A DNA stretch of 64,000 bases from Bacillota bacterium (GTDB lineage Bacteria; Bacillota; Clostridia; Christensenellales; SZUA-584). Every line of letters starts with the position of its first letter. Within the stretch, counting starts at the first letter, position 1. Below the pieces are notes generated by a model. That model did not search any database, had not been told where the DNA came from, and was given only the letters and a program-made list of their open reading frames with translations. Both the position numbers and the translations under genes were made by a program. Location: the NCBI GenBank assembly GCA_023460085.1, contig JAEWRI010000043.1, positions 62,001-126,000 on the forward strand, in the 5' to 3' direction. Positions 1-8,225 of this stretch are shown here, piece after piece.

Positions 1-372
1 ACGGATGAGGCATACGTGCTGGATGAAGCGCGGCTGCTGGGCGTCACGGATTATTTCGACGGCATCCATGGGGCGCAGCGCGAATACAAGCTGTTCTCCA
101 AGAAGAAAGTCATCGAGGATATCATCCGGCGTCACGGGCTGGCCGGGCCGGAGCTTGTGGGCTTTGGCGACGGCTATGTGGAGATAGAGAACGTGCGCGA
201 GGCAGGCGGCTTTGCCGTGGGCGTCGCGTCCGACGAGCAGAATCGCAGCGGTGTGGACGAGTGGAAGCGCAGTCGCCTGAGCAAGGCGGGCGCGGATGTC
301 ATTATCCCCGACTACGCCGAAACGGCAAAGCTGATGGAGTTTCTTTTTGAAGGAGGCGTCCATGCCGTATAA
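1..372 (+). CDS. HAD-family hydrolase, C-terminal part (5' end outside window)
   Basis: The reading frame is open from base 1, so only the last ~123 residues are present. What remains looks like the C-terminal half of a HAD phosphatase: a basic KKKVIEDI stretch that would supply the motif III lysine, followed by VGFGDGYVEIENVREAGG, which matches HAD motif IV with GDG and an acidic residue for Mg binding, then the usual small-residue strand. The family removes phosphate from small phospho-metabolites. Its last codons overlap the start of the next gene, which indicates translational coupling with the sugar-processing genes downstream. Substrate cannot be read from this fragment. Confidence 0.8.
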   Translation, partial: TDEAYVLDEARLLGVTDYFDGIHGAQREYKLFSKKKVIEDIIRRHGLAGPELVGFGDGYVEIENVREAGGFAVGVASDEQNRSGVDEWKRSRLSKAGADVIIPDYAETAKLMEFLFEGGVHAV

Positions 373-1327
373 ACAGTTTGACAGAGGCGGGCTGCGGTTG
401 AAACCGCTGGCGGAGCGCAAGCATGATCTCGGACTCGATATCATGCTCTATCCCGACAGTCCGCTTCCGGAGTTCAACCATCCGACCTTCGCCGCGCTGG
501 CGGAGCGCATCGCTGCCGCGCGGGAAAAAGGCGCAAGCATCATCATGATGATGGGCGCGCACGTGATCCGTTCCGGCGTTTCGCCGCTGCTCATTGATCT
601 CATGAAGCGCGGGTACATCACGCATTTCGCGCTCAACGGCGCGGGCTCTATCCACGACTTTGAGCTGGCGATGATAGGCGAGACCACCGAGAGTGTGGCG
701 CGCTATATCCGCGAAGGACAGTTCGGGCTCTGGAACGAGACCGGATGCATTAACGAAGCGGTGAACGCGGGTGTTAAGGAAGGGCTCGGCTTCGGAGAGT
801 CGGTAGGGCGCTGGATCTGCGAAAAACAGTTTCCGCACCGGGATATCAGTCTGCTGGCGGCGGGATATGAGCATCGTGTGCCGGTAACGGTGCACGTGGG
901 CATCGGCTGTGACATCATCCACGAACACCCCAACTTTTCCGGCGCGGCCACGGGCGAAGCGACGTACAATGACTTCCTTGTCTACACGAACAGCGTCACC
1001 CATCTGGAGGGCGGTGTATTCCTGAACTTCGGATCTGCGGTCATCGGGCCGGAGGTGTATCTGAAGGCGCTTTCGATGTCACGCAACGTGGCGCACCAGG
1101 AGGGCAAGGAAATCGCGCACTTTACGACGGCGGTGTTCGACCTGCAGGATCTCGATGAGACAGGGCTTACGGAGCCGGACAAGTGCGACGCGCGTTACTA
1201 CTTCCGGCCTTGGAAGACGATACTGGTGCGCACGGTGGCCGATGGCGGCGAAAGCTTCTATGTAAAAGGACGTCACCGGGATACGGTGAGTGCGCTGTAC
1301 CGGGCGCTGACGGGGGATAACGCATGA
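362..1327 (+). CDS. Deoxyhypusine synthase-like NAD-fold protein
   Basis: 321 residues; the ATG at 362 is preceded by AGGAGG at 351-356, so it is preferred over an upstream in-frame TTG at 347. The segment GAHVIRSGVSPLLIDLMKRG followed by THFALNGAGSIHDFE closely resembles the NAD-binding core of deoxyhypusine and homospermidine synthases. A later GGVFLNFGSA stretch sits where true deoxyhypusine synthases carry the catalytic-lysine motif (GGGxPKxW-like), but the lysine is absent here. Bacteria mostly lack the eIF5A substrate, and the neighbours are a HAD phosphatase and a PfkB sugar kinase with stop/start overlaps on both sides, so a role in sugar-derivative metabolism using the NAD fold is more likely than protein modification. 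Exact reaction unknown. Confidence 0.65.
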   Translation: MPYKQFDRGGLRLKPLAERKHDLGLDIMLYPDSPLPEFNHPTFAALAERIAAAREKGASIIMMMGAHVIRSGVSPLLIDLMKRGYITHFALNGAGSIHDFELAMIGETTESVARYIREGQFGLWNETGCINEAVNAGVKEGLGFGESVGRWICEKQFPHRDISLLAAGYEHRVPVTVHVGIGCDIIHEHPNFSGAATGEATYNDFLVYTNSVTHLEGGVFLNFGSAVIGPEVYLKALSMSRNVAHQEGKEIAHFTTAVFDLQDLDETGLTEPDKCDARYYFRPWKTILVRTVADGGESFYVKGRHRDTVSALYRALTGDNA

Positions 1328-2367
1328 CGGAGGATAAGCTGAAGGCCCTGATGGGCAAGTTTAAAAGCGTTCGCATCGCGGTATTCGGCGACTTCTTCGT
1401 GGACAAAATTTTGCTGATCGACAACCGCCTTGACGAACCTTCGGTGGAGACCTGCCTCACGGCATACCAGATCGTAGAGAAACGAATCGAGCCGGGGGCG
1501 GCGGGTACCGTCGTCAACAACCTCAGCGCGCTGGGCGTGGGCACGCTGCACGCCATCGGCGTGGCAGGGCAGGACGGCGAGGGCTATGAGCTGCAAAGCC
1601 GTCTTGACGCGAAGGGTGTCGAGCACAGCCGCATCATTCACGCGGGCGACTGGTTTACGCCCACCTACATCAAGCCGATGTTCATGCGTCCCGAAGGATT
1701 GGAGGAGAGCAACCGGCTGGATATCCGCAATCGCAAAGCGCCGCTTTCCAGAGAAGTTGAACGCGCGCTGATCGATAACCTTGAAGCCATGGCAGGCTCG
1801 CTGGACGCGCTGATCGTGCTCGATCAGCTGAGCCCGGATGAGTGCGGCGTCATTACGCCTGCCGTTCGGGAAGCGCTGACAGGGATTGCGCGCTCTCACC
1901 CGAAGCTGATCGCCTATGCGGATTCCCGGTTCCGCCCGCGGGATTTTGAGCATTTCGTGGTGAAGTGCAACCATACCGAGGCCATTCGTATGATCTTTCC
2001 GGGGAAGGACGACAACGGTGCGGACGAAGCGCTGCTGGAGCTATGTGCGCGCGGCATTCGGGAGGGCACGCACAGGGACGTAATCGTTACCTGGGGCAGC
2101 AAAGGCATGGGTGTGCTGTCCGGAGAGCAATTCCGCCTCGTTCCGACGGTGAAGGTGCAGGGCAAGATAGACATCTGCGGCGCGGGCGATTCTGCGACGG
2201 CGGGCCTTGTGAGCGCGCTGTGCGCCGGAGCCGACGCCTTTGAGGCCGCGGTAATGGGCAACCTTGCGGCTTCGGTGACGATAAGACAGATTGGCCGCAC
2301 AGGGGTGGCGACGCAGCCCGAAATTCTGGAGTCCTGGCGGCATTACGAAAAAGGAGAAGCGGTATGA
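1324..2367 (+). CDS. PfkB-family carbohydrate kinase, RfaE-like
   Basis: 347 residues, starting in the ATGA overlap with the preceding stop. The ribokinase/PfkB fold is shown by VFGDFFVDKI near the N-terminus, EPGAAGTVVNNLSALG (substrate-binding glycines), KCNHTEAI and the C-terminal ATP/anion-hole signature DICGAGDSATAG with catalytic Asp at about residue 289. PGAAG and KxNxxE-like features resemble the kinase domain of RfaE/HldE (heptose-7-phosphate kinase) more than fructokinases. It should phosphorylate a sugar or sugar phosphate with ATP in the cytoplasm. Overlap with the ROK kinase gene (2364-2367) means two different sugar kinases are translated in tandem. Confidence 0.85.
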   Translation: MTEDKLKALMGKFKSVRIAVFGDFFVDKILLIDNRLDEPSVETCLTAYQIVEKRIEPGAAGTVVNNLSALGVGTLHAIGVAGQDGEGYELQSRLDAKGVEHSRIIHAGDWFTPTYIKPMFMRPEGLEESNRLDIRNRKAPLSREVERALIDNLEAMAGSLDALIVLDQLSPDECGVITPAVREALTGIARSHPKLIAYADSRFRPRDFEHFVVKCNHTEAIRMIFPGKDDNGADEALLELCARGIREGTHRDVIVTWGSKGMGVLSGEQFRLVPTVKVQGKIDICGAGDSATAGLVSALCAGADAFEAAVMGNLAASVTIRQIGRTGVATQPEILESWRHYEKGEAV

Positions 2368-3293
2368 CGCGCGTTGCGCTGGCAGCAGACATCGGGGGCT
2401 CGAAGTTGATGGTGGGCCTCGTAAGGGAAGACGGCACAGTACTCGCACGCAGGCGCAGCGGCTGGGACAGTCTGGATAAGGACGCGGTGGTAGGCGTCAT
2501 CGTAGACGCTTGCCGCGGCATCATTGCAGAGAGCGGAATTCGTCCGGACATCGCAGGTGCGAATATTCCGGGCCTTGTGGATATGGAGAAGCGGCTCTGG
2601 CTGGAGGCGTGCTATTCGGGCATCAGCGATGTGCCCATGGCCGATATCTTGGAGGAAGCGCTGGGGCTGCCCGTGTGGATTGGCAACGACATCAACAACT
2701 GCGCCATCGCGGAGAAGATGTATGGCTGCTGCCGCGACACGCGCGATTTTGCGTGGCTGACGCTGAGTAACGGCTGCGGCGGCGCGCTCTATCTTAACAA
2801 TGAGCTCTATCTCGGCGGCTTCGGCTTCGCGGGAGAGTTTGGGCATATTACGGTGGTGGACGAGGGCGGGAAGCGCTGCGGCTGCGGCAATGACGGCTGT
2901 CTGGAGGCGCACGCTTCGGGCCGCGCCGTCGCAGAGTATTACCGCGAGCGCACCGGACTGGACGTACCCATCACGGCTCAGGATGTTGCGGAACGCGCCC
3001 GCAGGGGCGACGCGGACGCCATTGAAACCTTCCGTATGGAAGGGGTGTATGTCGGCAAGGCCTGCGCGGCGATCATCAATATCATCAACCCCGAAAAGGT
3101 GGTCATCGGCGGCGGTATGAGCGCGTCATTTGATTTGTTTGAGCAGTCTCTGCGCGACACGGTGAACCGGTATGTCTATCGGCGCGCCAACAGCGCGGTG
3201 AAGATTGAAAGGACGGGGCTGACGGACACCGCGCTTATCGGCGCGGCGGCCTGCGCGTTCAGCGGAAGCGCCCTGAAGAAAGAGGAAGCGTAA
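2364..3293 (+). CDS. ROK-family sugar kinase
   Basis: 309 residues, ATGA overlap with the upstream kinase. It begins directly with the ATP-binding ADIGGSKLMVGLV motif, without the N-terminal helix-turn-helix of ROK repressors, so it is a kinase rather than a regulator. GNDINNCAIAE follows, then GEFGHITV and the zinc-binding signature CGCGNDGCLE (cysteines at residues 172, 174 and 179), and a C-terminal IGGGMS. The family phosphorylates hexoses or amino sugars (glucose, fructose, allose, N-acetylmannosamine). The substrate is not decidable; the neighbours point to the same pathway as the PfkB kinase. Confidence 0.87.
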   Translation: MTRVALAADIGGSKLMVGLVREDGTVLARRRSGWDSLDKDAVVGVIVDACRGIIAESGIRPDIAGANIPGLVDMEKRLWLEACYSGISDVPMADILEEALGLPVWIGNDINNCAIAEKMYGCCRDTRDFAWLTLSNGCGGALYLNNELYLGGFGFAGEFGHITVVDEGGKRCGCGNDGCLEAHASGRAVAEYYRERTGLDVPITAQDVAERARRGDADAIETFRMEGVYVGKACAAIINIINPEKVVIGGGMSASFDLFEQSLRDTVNRYVYRRANSAVKIERTGLTDTALIGAAACAFSGSALKKEEA

Positions 3294-4609
3294 TGCCGGA
3301 TCTCAGGGAAAGGATTGGACAGATCCCTTTCATCGATGTGCATACGCATATCGACGCGGAGCACATCACGGCGCGCGGTCTCTCCGACGTGCTGCTGTAC
3401 CATATGGTAGTGTCGGAGCTTTACAGCGCGGGCTGCCCGGACGGTGCGCGTCTTAGCGAATGGCCTGATGAGCAGGAGGCGGAGCAGCGGATTGAGCGCG
3501 CGCTGGATTACCTGCCATACATCCGCTATACCAGCTGCTACTATGGCGTGAAACGCATTCTGCGCGACTTGTACGGCTGGGAAGAGGAGCTGACCAAAGA
3601 CAATTGGCGCAGAGCGGACGCGCTTATCCGGGAGCGGTACGGGGATCCGGCGTGGGCGCGCGAGATCCTGAAGCGCGCGGGCGTGGAAAAGGTGAATACC
3701 GAGCTCTGCCGCCGCGGCGGGGGCGCCTGGGACGGCACGCTGTTCTACAGCCTGGAGTGGGCGTTCTTTACGCGCATACAACACCGGCAGTACGATACGG
3801 CGCTGGTGGAGCTGGAGGCGGCGTGGACGGAGCAGGGCGTCGGCAAGCCGCTGCCGGTCAACATCGATCCGGCTAAGCTGGGCGCGATGAAGCGTATCCG
3901 CACGCTGGATGACATTGAAACCGCACTGGATCATACCATCGCGCACATCCCGCTGGAGGACATCGCGGGGATGCCCACGCATTACTCCTCCTATATCCAT
4001 TACCGGCCCGTCTCCGCCAAGGAGATGGCTGCGGCGCTGAAACGGCGCGCGGCTGCGGGGGAAGCAGAGCGGGATATCTACGCAAACTACATTGCGGACC
4101 GCTTCTACGAGAAGCTTTCCGTGCTGCAGGGAAGGGGTAAGGTGCGCATCGGGGTATCGGTGGGCGCGGAGCCGCTGGATTTTGAAACGGGCTGTCGCCT
4201 TGACGCCGACACGCTGTTTACGCTGGCGGAGCTGGCGGCGAAGCATCCCGGCCTCGATATTCTCGTGTTCAACGCGTGCGAATCGCTGGATCAAACGCTG
4301 TGTACGCTCATTCGCGAAACGCCCAACCTCTATGCCGCGGGCTACTGGTGGCACAACTTTTTCCCGCACGCCATATCGTCGGTGTTTACGCGCCGTATCG
4401 ATATGCTGCCGACGAACAAGTGGTTCGGCTTCTTTTCGGACGCGTACTGCCTGGACTGGTGCTATGCCAAGTCTCAGATTGTGCGCTCCGTGATGGCGGA
4501 TGCGCTGGAGAAGCGCGTTCAAAGCGGACTTATTGACGCGCAAGGGGCTATCGTCCTTGTGAAAACACTGTGTTATGATAATGCTGTCCGGTACTACGGA
4601 CTGAAATGA
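3293..4609 (+). CDS. Amidohydrolase-superfamily protein (glucuronate isomerase-like)
   Basis: 438 residues; start overlaps the preceding stop (TAATG at 3291-3295). The N-terminal FIDVHTHID (about residues 14-22) is the first metal-binding strand of the amidohydrolase barrel. The C-terminal third (WWHNFFPHAISSVFTRRIDM, then FGFFSDAYCLDWCYAKSQ) carries candidate His and Asp ligands, and resembles the uronate isomerase (UxaC) branch and its uncharacterised relatives in size and layout. Members isomerise uronic acids or hydrolyse C-N or C-O bonds. Position between a ROK kinase and a TIM-barrel isomerase fits an early catabolic step on a sugar acid; that assignment is inferred. Confidence 0.68.
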   Translation: MPDLRERIGQIPFIDVHTHIDAEHITARGLSDVLLYHMVVSELYSAGCPDGARLSEWPDEQEAEQRIERALDYLPYIRYTSCYYGVKRILRDLYGWEEELTKDNWRRADALIRERYGDPAWAREILKRAGVEKVNTELCRRGGGAWDGTLFYSLEWAFFTRIQHRQYDTALVELEAAWTEQGVGKPLPVNIDPAKLGAMKRIRTLDDIETALDHTIAHIPLEDIAGMPTHYSSYIHYRPVSAKEMAAALKRRAAAGEAERDIYANYIADRFYEKLSVLQGRGKVRIGVSVGAEPLDFETGCRLDADTLFTLAELAAKHPGLDILVFNACESLDQTLCTLIRETPNLYAAGYWWHNFFPHAISSVFTRRIDMLPTNKWFGFFSDAYCLDWCYAKSQIVRSVMADALEKRVQSGLIDAQGAIVLVKTLCYDNAVRYYGLK

Positions 4610-4631
4610 ATGTTCAAAGGAGAAAGAACTG

Positions 4632-5597
4632 ATGAAGATTGGGTTATTTACTCCGCTGTTTCACGACCTGCCGCGCCGGGAAGTATTCGCCTACTGCCGC
4701 CAGCTGGGTTTGGATGCGGTGGAAATGTGCAGCGGCGCGCTCGTGAAGCCGGAGCACTGTGATCCCGACGTTTTATTGAACAGCCCGTCCGAGCTGCAAA
4801 AGCTGAAGGATGAGCTGGAGGAGCATCAGCTTTTCATCAGCCAGCTCAACTGCGCGGGAAATCCGGTAAGCCCGATTCCGGGCGAAGCAAAGCGTCATCA
4901 CGAAGGGTTCGAGAAGACGGTGCTTCTGGCCGAAAAGCTCGGCGTGCATACCATTGCGGCGTTTTCCGGCTGCCCGGGCGGCGGACCGAAGGATGAGACA
5001 CCCAACTGGATCACCTGTCCGTGGCCGGATGAGTTTGTCCCCATGCTGCGCTACCAGTGGGAGGATGTGCTGATTCCATACTGGACCAAGGCTGCGGCAT
5101 TCGCGCAGGATCATGGCGTGACGGAGATTGGTCTGGAGATGCACCCCGGTTTTTGCGTATACAATCCGGAGACGCTGCTCAAGCTGCGTGCAGCAGTGGG
5201 CGATACAATCGGTTCCAACTTCGACCCGAGTCATCTGTTCTGGCAGGGCATCGACATTCCGCAGGCAATCGTTATCCTCGCAAAGGCCATATTCCATGTA
5301 CACGCGAAGGACACGCGCGTGCTGACGTCGAATATCGAAAAGAACGGCGTATTGGACACCAAGCATTACGGTGATGTGCTGAATCGCGCATGGGTATTCG
5401 GTACGGTGGGCTTCGGTCATGGTGAAACCGAGTGGCGCCGTATTATCGATACGCTGTCCATGATAGGCTACGATGGTGTCGTCAGCATCGAACATGAGGA
5501 TTCGCTGAAATCAAAAAAAGAGGGGCTGGAGCTTGCAGTAAGCTTTCTCAAACGGATTGTACCCGCGGAAAAGGCGGGCGCAATGTGGTGGGCATAA
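4632..5597 (+). CDS. Sugar phosphate isomerase/epimerase (xylose isomerase-like TIM barrel)
   Basis: 321 residues, ATG preceded by AAAGGAG. The chain shows the AP-endonuclease-2/xylose isomerase barrel with four expected metal ligands in order: Glu in GLEMHPGF, Asp in NFDPSHLFW, His in FHVHAKDT and Glu in SIEHEDSL. IolE, IolI and many uncharacterised sugar isomerases share this pattern. It lies 22 bases after the amidohydrolase gene and is the last gene of the first overlapping block; a promoter follows at 5642. It likely isomerises or epimerises a keto-sugar; the substrate is unknown. Confidence 0.82.
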   Translation: MKIGLFTPLFHDLPRREVFAYCRQLGLDAVEMCSGALVKPEHCDPDVLLNSPSELQKLKDELEEHQLFISQLNCAGNPVSPIPGEAKRHHEGFEKTVLLAEKLGVHTIAAFSGCPGGGPKDETPNWITCPWPDEFVPMLRYQWEDVLIPYWTKAAAFAQDHGVTEIGLEMHPGFCVYNPETLLKLRAAVGDTIGSNFDPSHLFWQGIDIPQAIVILAKAIFHVHAKDTRVLTSNIEKNGVLDTKHYGDVLNRAWVFGTVGFGHGETEWRRIIDTLSMIGYDGVVSIEHEDSLKSKKEGLELAVSFLKRIVPAEKAGAMWWA

Positions 5598-5641
5598 CCA
5601 TAAACTGACCGGCCTTTTGTTTGCAAAACGCAGCCTCCGTA

Positions 5642-5670
5642 TTGACAAAACGCGGTGCGTAGTATATAAT
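5642..5670 (+). promoter_or_regulatory. Consensus sigma-A promoter of the transporter operon
   Basis: TTGACA at 5642-5647 and TATAAT at 5665-5670 with exactly 17 bases between them: a perfect match to the housekeeping consensus. Transcription would begin near 5677 and run into the URO-D/epimerase/ABC genes. A perfect promoter normally needs strong repression, which fits the palindrome just downstream. Confidence 0.85.
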
Positions 5671-5682
5671 GAAGTTAATAAA

Positions 5683-5699
5683 ATACTTTAACAAAGTAT
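5683..5699 (+). promoter_or_regulatory. Operator-like palindrome downstream of the promoter
   Basis: ATACTTT (5683-5689), AAC, AAAGTAT (5693-5699): a perfect 7+7 inverted repeat at about +7 to +23 relative to the predicted transcription start, where a repressor would block initiation or early elongation. The AT-rich arms lack the central CG typical of LacI operators; a ROK- or GntR-type repressor is possible. No repressor gene is present in the window. Confidence 0.6.
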
Positions 5700-5931
5700 A
5701 GAGTAAATTTGTAAACAATCGACCACGGCAATACTGAATAATGCATTATCATTAACAGACGGTCTACGTCCAGCAGCAGCACGGAAACGACAATTTTCGT
5801 AGACAATGGGTTGGGTACGCGGAGTCTTGTTCCCTGTCCCGGTTGGTATGATCTATCCGGACCACGTGAGAGTATAAAAGAGCTTGAATAAGTCCACACA
5901 GATGTCGACATCAACGAGGTTGGAGGCGTCC

Positions 5932-6963
5932 ATGAACAGCAGGGAGAGAGTCATTGCTGCAGTGAAAAACGAGCCTACGGATAAGCCGTGCTCCAGTTTT
6001 CGTGCGGAGCCAACCACCCTGGAGAAGATTCGCAGGCAAACGGGCCGACGGGACATCGATCTGCTGCTGGATGATCTGGATGTGGACATTCGACACATTG
6101 ATGCCACGCCTCCCCCCGAAAAGTGCGTGGGTGATCTCTATCAGAATTACTGGGGTGAGCGCTACGTTTATAAGCCGACGCCCTACGGACCGGAACGAGA
6201 GGATACCGTGGGAGCGCTGGCTCAGGCGCAGTCGATGGAGGAATTCGAGCGCTTCGGTTGGGTGTCGAATGACGACTTTGACTACAGCCGGATTCCGGCG
6301 CTGTGCGACAGGTACGAAGGGCGCGCCATCATGTATGGAACCGGGGATATCTTCCAGCGTCCGGGCCTTGTGCGCGGCATGGAAAACTTCCTTGTGGACA
6401 TGTACGAGCACCCGGAATTCTGTCACTATTTGAGCAATCGGTTTACAGACTTTTATGTGGAGGATTATCGGCGGGCTTTTGAGGCAAGCCGCGGCAGGAT
6501 CGATCTCTTTCTGATTTATTCAGATTTGGGGAGCCAGCGTTCGCCGCTGTTCTCCATGCAGATGGCTAAAGAATTCGTAATGCCGTACCTTCGCCGCATT
6601 GCCGACGCGGTGCATGAGATGGGCGCATCTCTTTTCTATCATAGCTGCGGCATGATATCTCCCTTTATACCGCTCTTCATTGAGGCGGGGGTGGATATCC
6701 TCGATCCAATACAGCCGGTGGACGAGAGCATGCAGCCCGAAAGTCTTGCGGCAGCGTATGCCGGAAAGCTTTGCTTCCATGGCGGCATCGACGTGCAGCA
6801 TGTGCTCACGCAGGGCACACCAGCGGAGGTGGAAGCTGAAGTACGACGTTATGTGAAGGCGTTTGCAGGCAGGTGCGGCTATATTTGTGCGCCAAGCCAC
6901 TTGTTTCAACCCGACACTCCGGTGGATAATATACTTGCGCTTTATCGGGCGCTGCGCGCCTGA
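5932..6963 (+). CDS. URO-D-fold protein, MtaA/CmuA-like (first copy)
   Basis: 343 residues from the ATG at 5932, which has GGAGG at 5922-5926; the upstream in-frame TTG at 5884 has no good site. The sequence starts MNSRERVIAAVKNEPTDK, typical of the uroporphyrinogen decarboxylase family branch related to corrinoid methyltransferases. HSCG at residues 237-240 matches the zinc-binding HxC motif, but the distal cysteine of the usual GPCH motif is replaced (APSH, Ser at about 322). No corrinoid protein gene is nearby, and the neighbours are sugar genes. It is not hemE: no other heme genes are present. True activity unknown. Confidence 0.78.
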   Translation: MNSRERVIAAVKNEPTDKPCSSFRAEPTTLEKIRRQTGRRDIDLLLDDLDVDIRHIDATPPPEKCVGDLYQNYWGERYVYKPTPYGPEREDTVGALAQAQSMEEFERFGWVSNDDFDYSRIPALCDRYEGRAIMYGTGDIFQRPGLVRGMENFLVDMYEHPEFCHYLSNRFTDFYVEDYRRAFEASRGRIDLFLIYSDLGSQRSPLFSMQMAKEFVMPYLRRIADAVHEMGASLFYHSCGMISPFIPLFIEAGVDILDPIQPVDESMQPESLAAAYAGKLCFHGGIDVQHVLTQGTPAEVEAEVRRYVKAFAGRCGYICAPSHLFQPDTPVDNILALYRALRA

Positions 6964-6995
6964 GGACGACAACACAGGAAGGGTTAGGGATAGTC

Positions 6996-8039
6996 ATGAA
7001 ACAGGAAACGTTTAAAAGTCGGGAAGGCATGGAGATCGGGGTATTTACGCTGGAGAATAAAAACGGCATGCGCGTTCGTCTGCTGAGCTTCGGCGCAACC
7101 ATCGCGGAAATATTGGCTCCGGACAAAGCAGGAGCGCTGGCACCCGTGGCGCTTTCGTACGATACCCCGCAGGGGTTTGTGGACGACCGCTGTTATTTTG
7201 GGGCGACGGTGGGCCGGTATGCCAACCGCATCGCACGGGGCCATTTTGAAATTGGCGGAGCGGCATACGACGTGCCCCAAAACGAGGGGCGCAACCACCT
7301 GCACGGCGGCGTGCGCGGCATGAGCTATGTGCTCTGGAGCGCACAGCCGATGGAAGGCGAGAGCGTGCGCTTTACCCGCGAGAGTGCCGACGGAGAGGAA
7401 GGGTATCCCGGCAATCTTACGGCGTCCGTGCAGTTTACGCTGGATGAAGAAAATGGCCTGTGGCTGCATTATACGGCCACTGTTGATAAGCCGTGCCCGG
7501 TCAACCTCACCAACCATGTGTATTTGAATCTGGCAGGGCACGATGCGGGCAATGTCGGCGGGCATTGGCTCCGCATTGCGGCGGACGGCTACACGCCGGT
7601 GGACTCGGAATTTATTCCGACGGGCGAGGTGGCCTCTGTAGAGGGTACTCCGCTGGATTTCCGCAATGCCCATCGCATCGGCGAGCGCATTGACGAACGC
7701 TTTGAGCAGCTGAAACTGGCAGGCGGTTACGATCATAACTTCGTTGTTAATGGGAGCGGCCTGCGCGAGGCGGCCCGCGTATACGAGCCGAACAGCGGCC
7801 GCCGCATGGCGGTTCTGACGGATAAACCGTGTGTACAGCTGTACACCGGCAACATGATGAATGATATACACGGAATGGGCGGCGTGGTGTACGGCAGGCG
7901 CGGTGCGCTGTGTCTTGAGACGCAGTTTGCGCCCGATTCGCCCAATCAGCCCAAATTCCCGACTGCCATACTGCAGCCCGGACAGACATATGATTATACC
8001 ACCTGTTACCGCTTCGACACCGCGGACAGGCTGGAGTAA
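6996..8039 (+). CDS. galM: Aldose 1-epimerase
   Basis: 347 residues. Family hallmarks are GRYANRIARGHFEIGG, NHLHGGVRG (substrate-binding His), VNLTNHVYLNLAGHD (catalytic His region), GYDHNFVV and C-terminal LETQFAPDSPNQPKFPTA with the catalytic Glu in LETQ. The enzyme interconverts alpha and beta anomers of free aldoses in the cytoplasm. Placed 32 bases after the URO-D-like gene and just before a sugar importer, it indicates that at least one imported substrate is a free aldose. A weak inverted repeat AACCGC...GCGGTT lies after the stop (8041-8081). Confidence 0.9.
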   Translation: MKQETFKSREGMEIGVFTLENKNGMRVRLLSFGATIAEILAPDKAGALAPVALSYDTPQGFVDDRCYFGATVGRYANRIARGHFEIGGAAYDVPQNEGRNHLHGGVRGMSYVLWSAQPMEGESVRFTRESADGEEGYPGNLTASVQFTLDEENGLWLHYTATVDKPCPVNLTNHVYLNLAGHDAGNVGGHWLRIAADGYTPVDSEFIPTGEVASVEGTPLDFRNAHRIGERIDERFEQLKLAGGYDHNFVVNGSGLREAARVYEPNSGRRMAVLTDKPCVQLYTGNMMNDIHGMGGVVYGRRGALCLETQFAPDSPNQPKFPTAILQPGQTYDYTTCYRFDTADRLE

Positions 8040-8225
8040 CAACCGCACGCCTTCTTGAAAAGTCACATCAAATCAGCGGTTAATAATTGACGATTTGGCT
8101 AGAGGCCACTTGGGGTATGGGGAGTAATCAATACGAAAAGCCATGGCGGGACAGGCGCGTAGAATGAGCAAATCCTGTGCCGATATGGATCGGTTTCCCA
8201 AAAAACAAGTAGGAGGAAAGAAAAC

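Larger units (their letters stand above)
5598..5931 (+). other. 334-base intergenic region: promoter, operator-like palindrome and long leader
   Basis: No convincing ORF. It holds the promoter at 5642-5670, the palindrome at 5683-5699, and a predicted untranslated leader of about 250 bases. In the leader GTCTACG (5762-5768) can pair with CGTAGAC (5798-5804). No cobalamin, glycine or other riboswitch core is recognisable by eye. The ribosome binding site GGAGG at 5922-5926 serves the ATG at 5932. Confidence 0.6.

Noticed and set aside
2364..3293. ROK protein as transcriptional repressor of the island
   Set aside because: It starts directly with the ATP-binding motif and lacks the N-terminal helix-turn-helix.
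5700..5931. Cobalamin riboswitch before the URO-D-like gene
   Set aside because: No B12-box-like GCCACTG segment or matching paired core was seen.
5932..6963. hemE, uroporphyrinogen decarboxylase of heme synthesis
   Set aside because: No other tetrapyrrole genes, has the HxC motif of the methyltransferase branch, and lies among sugar genes.
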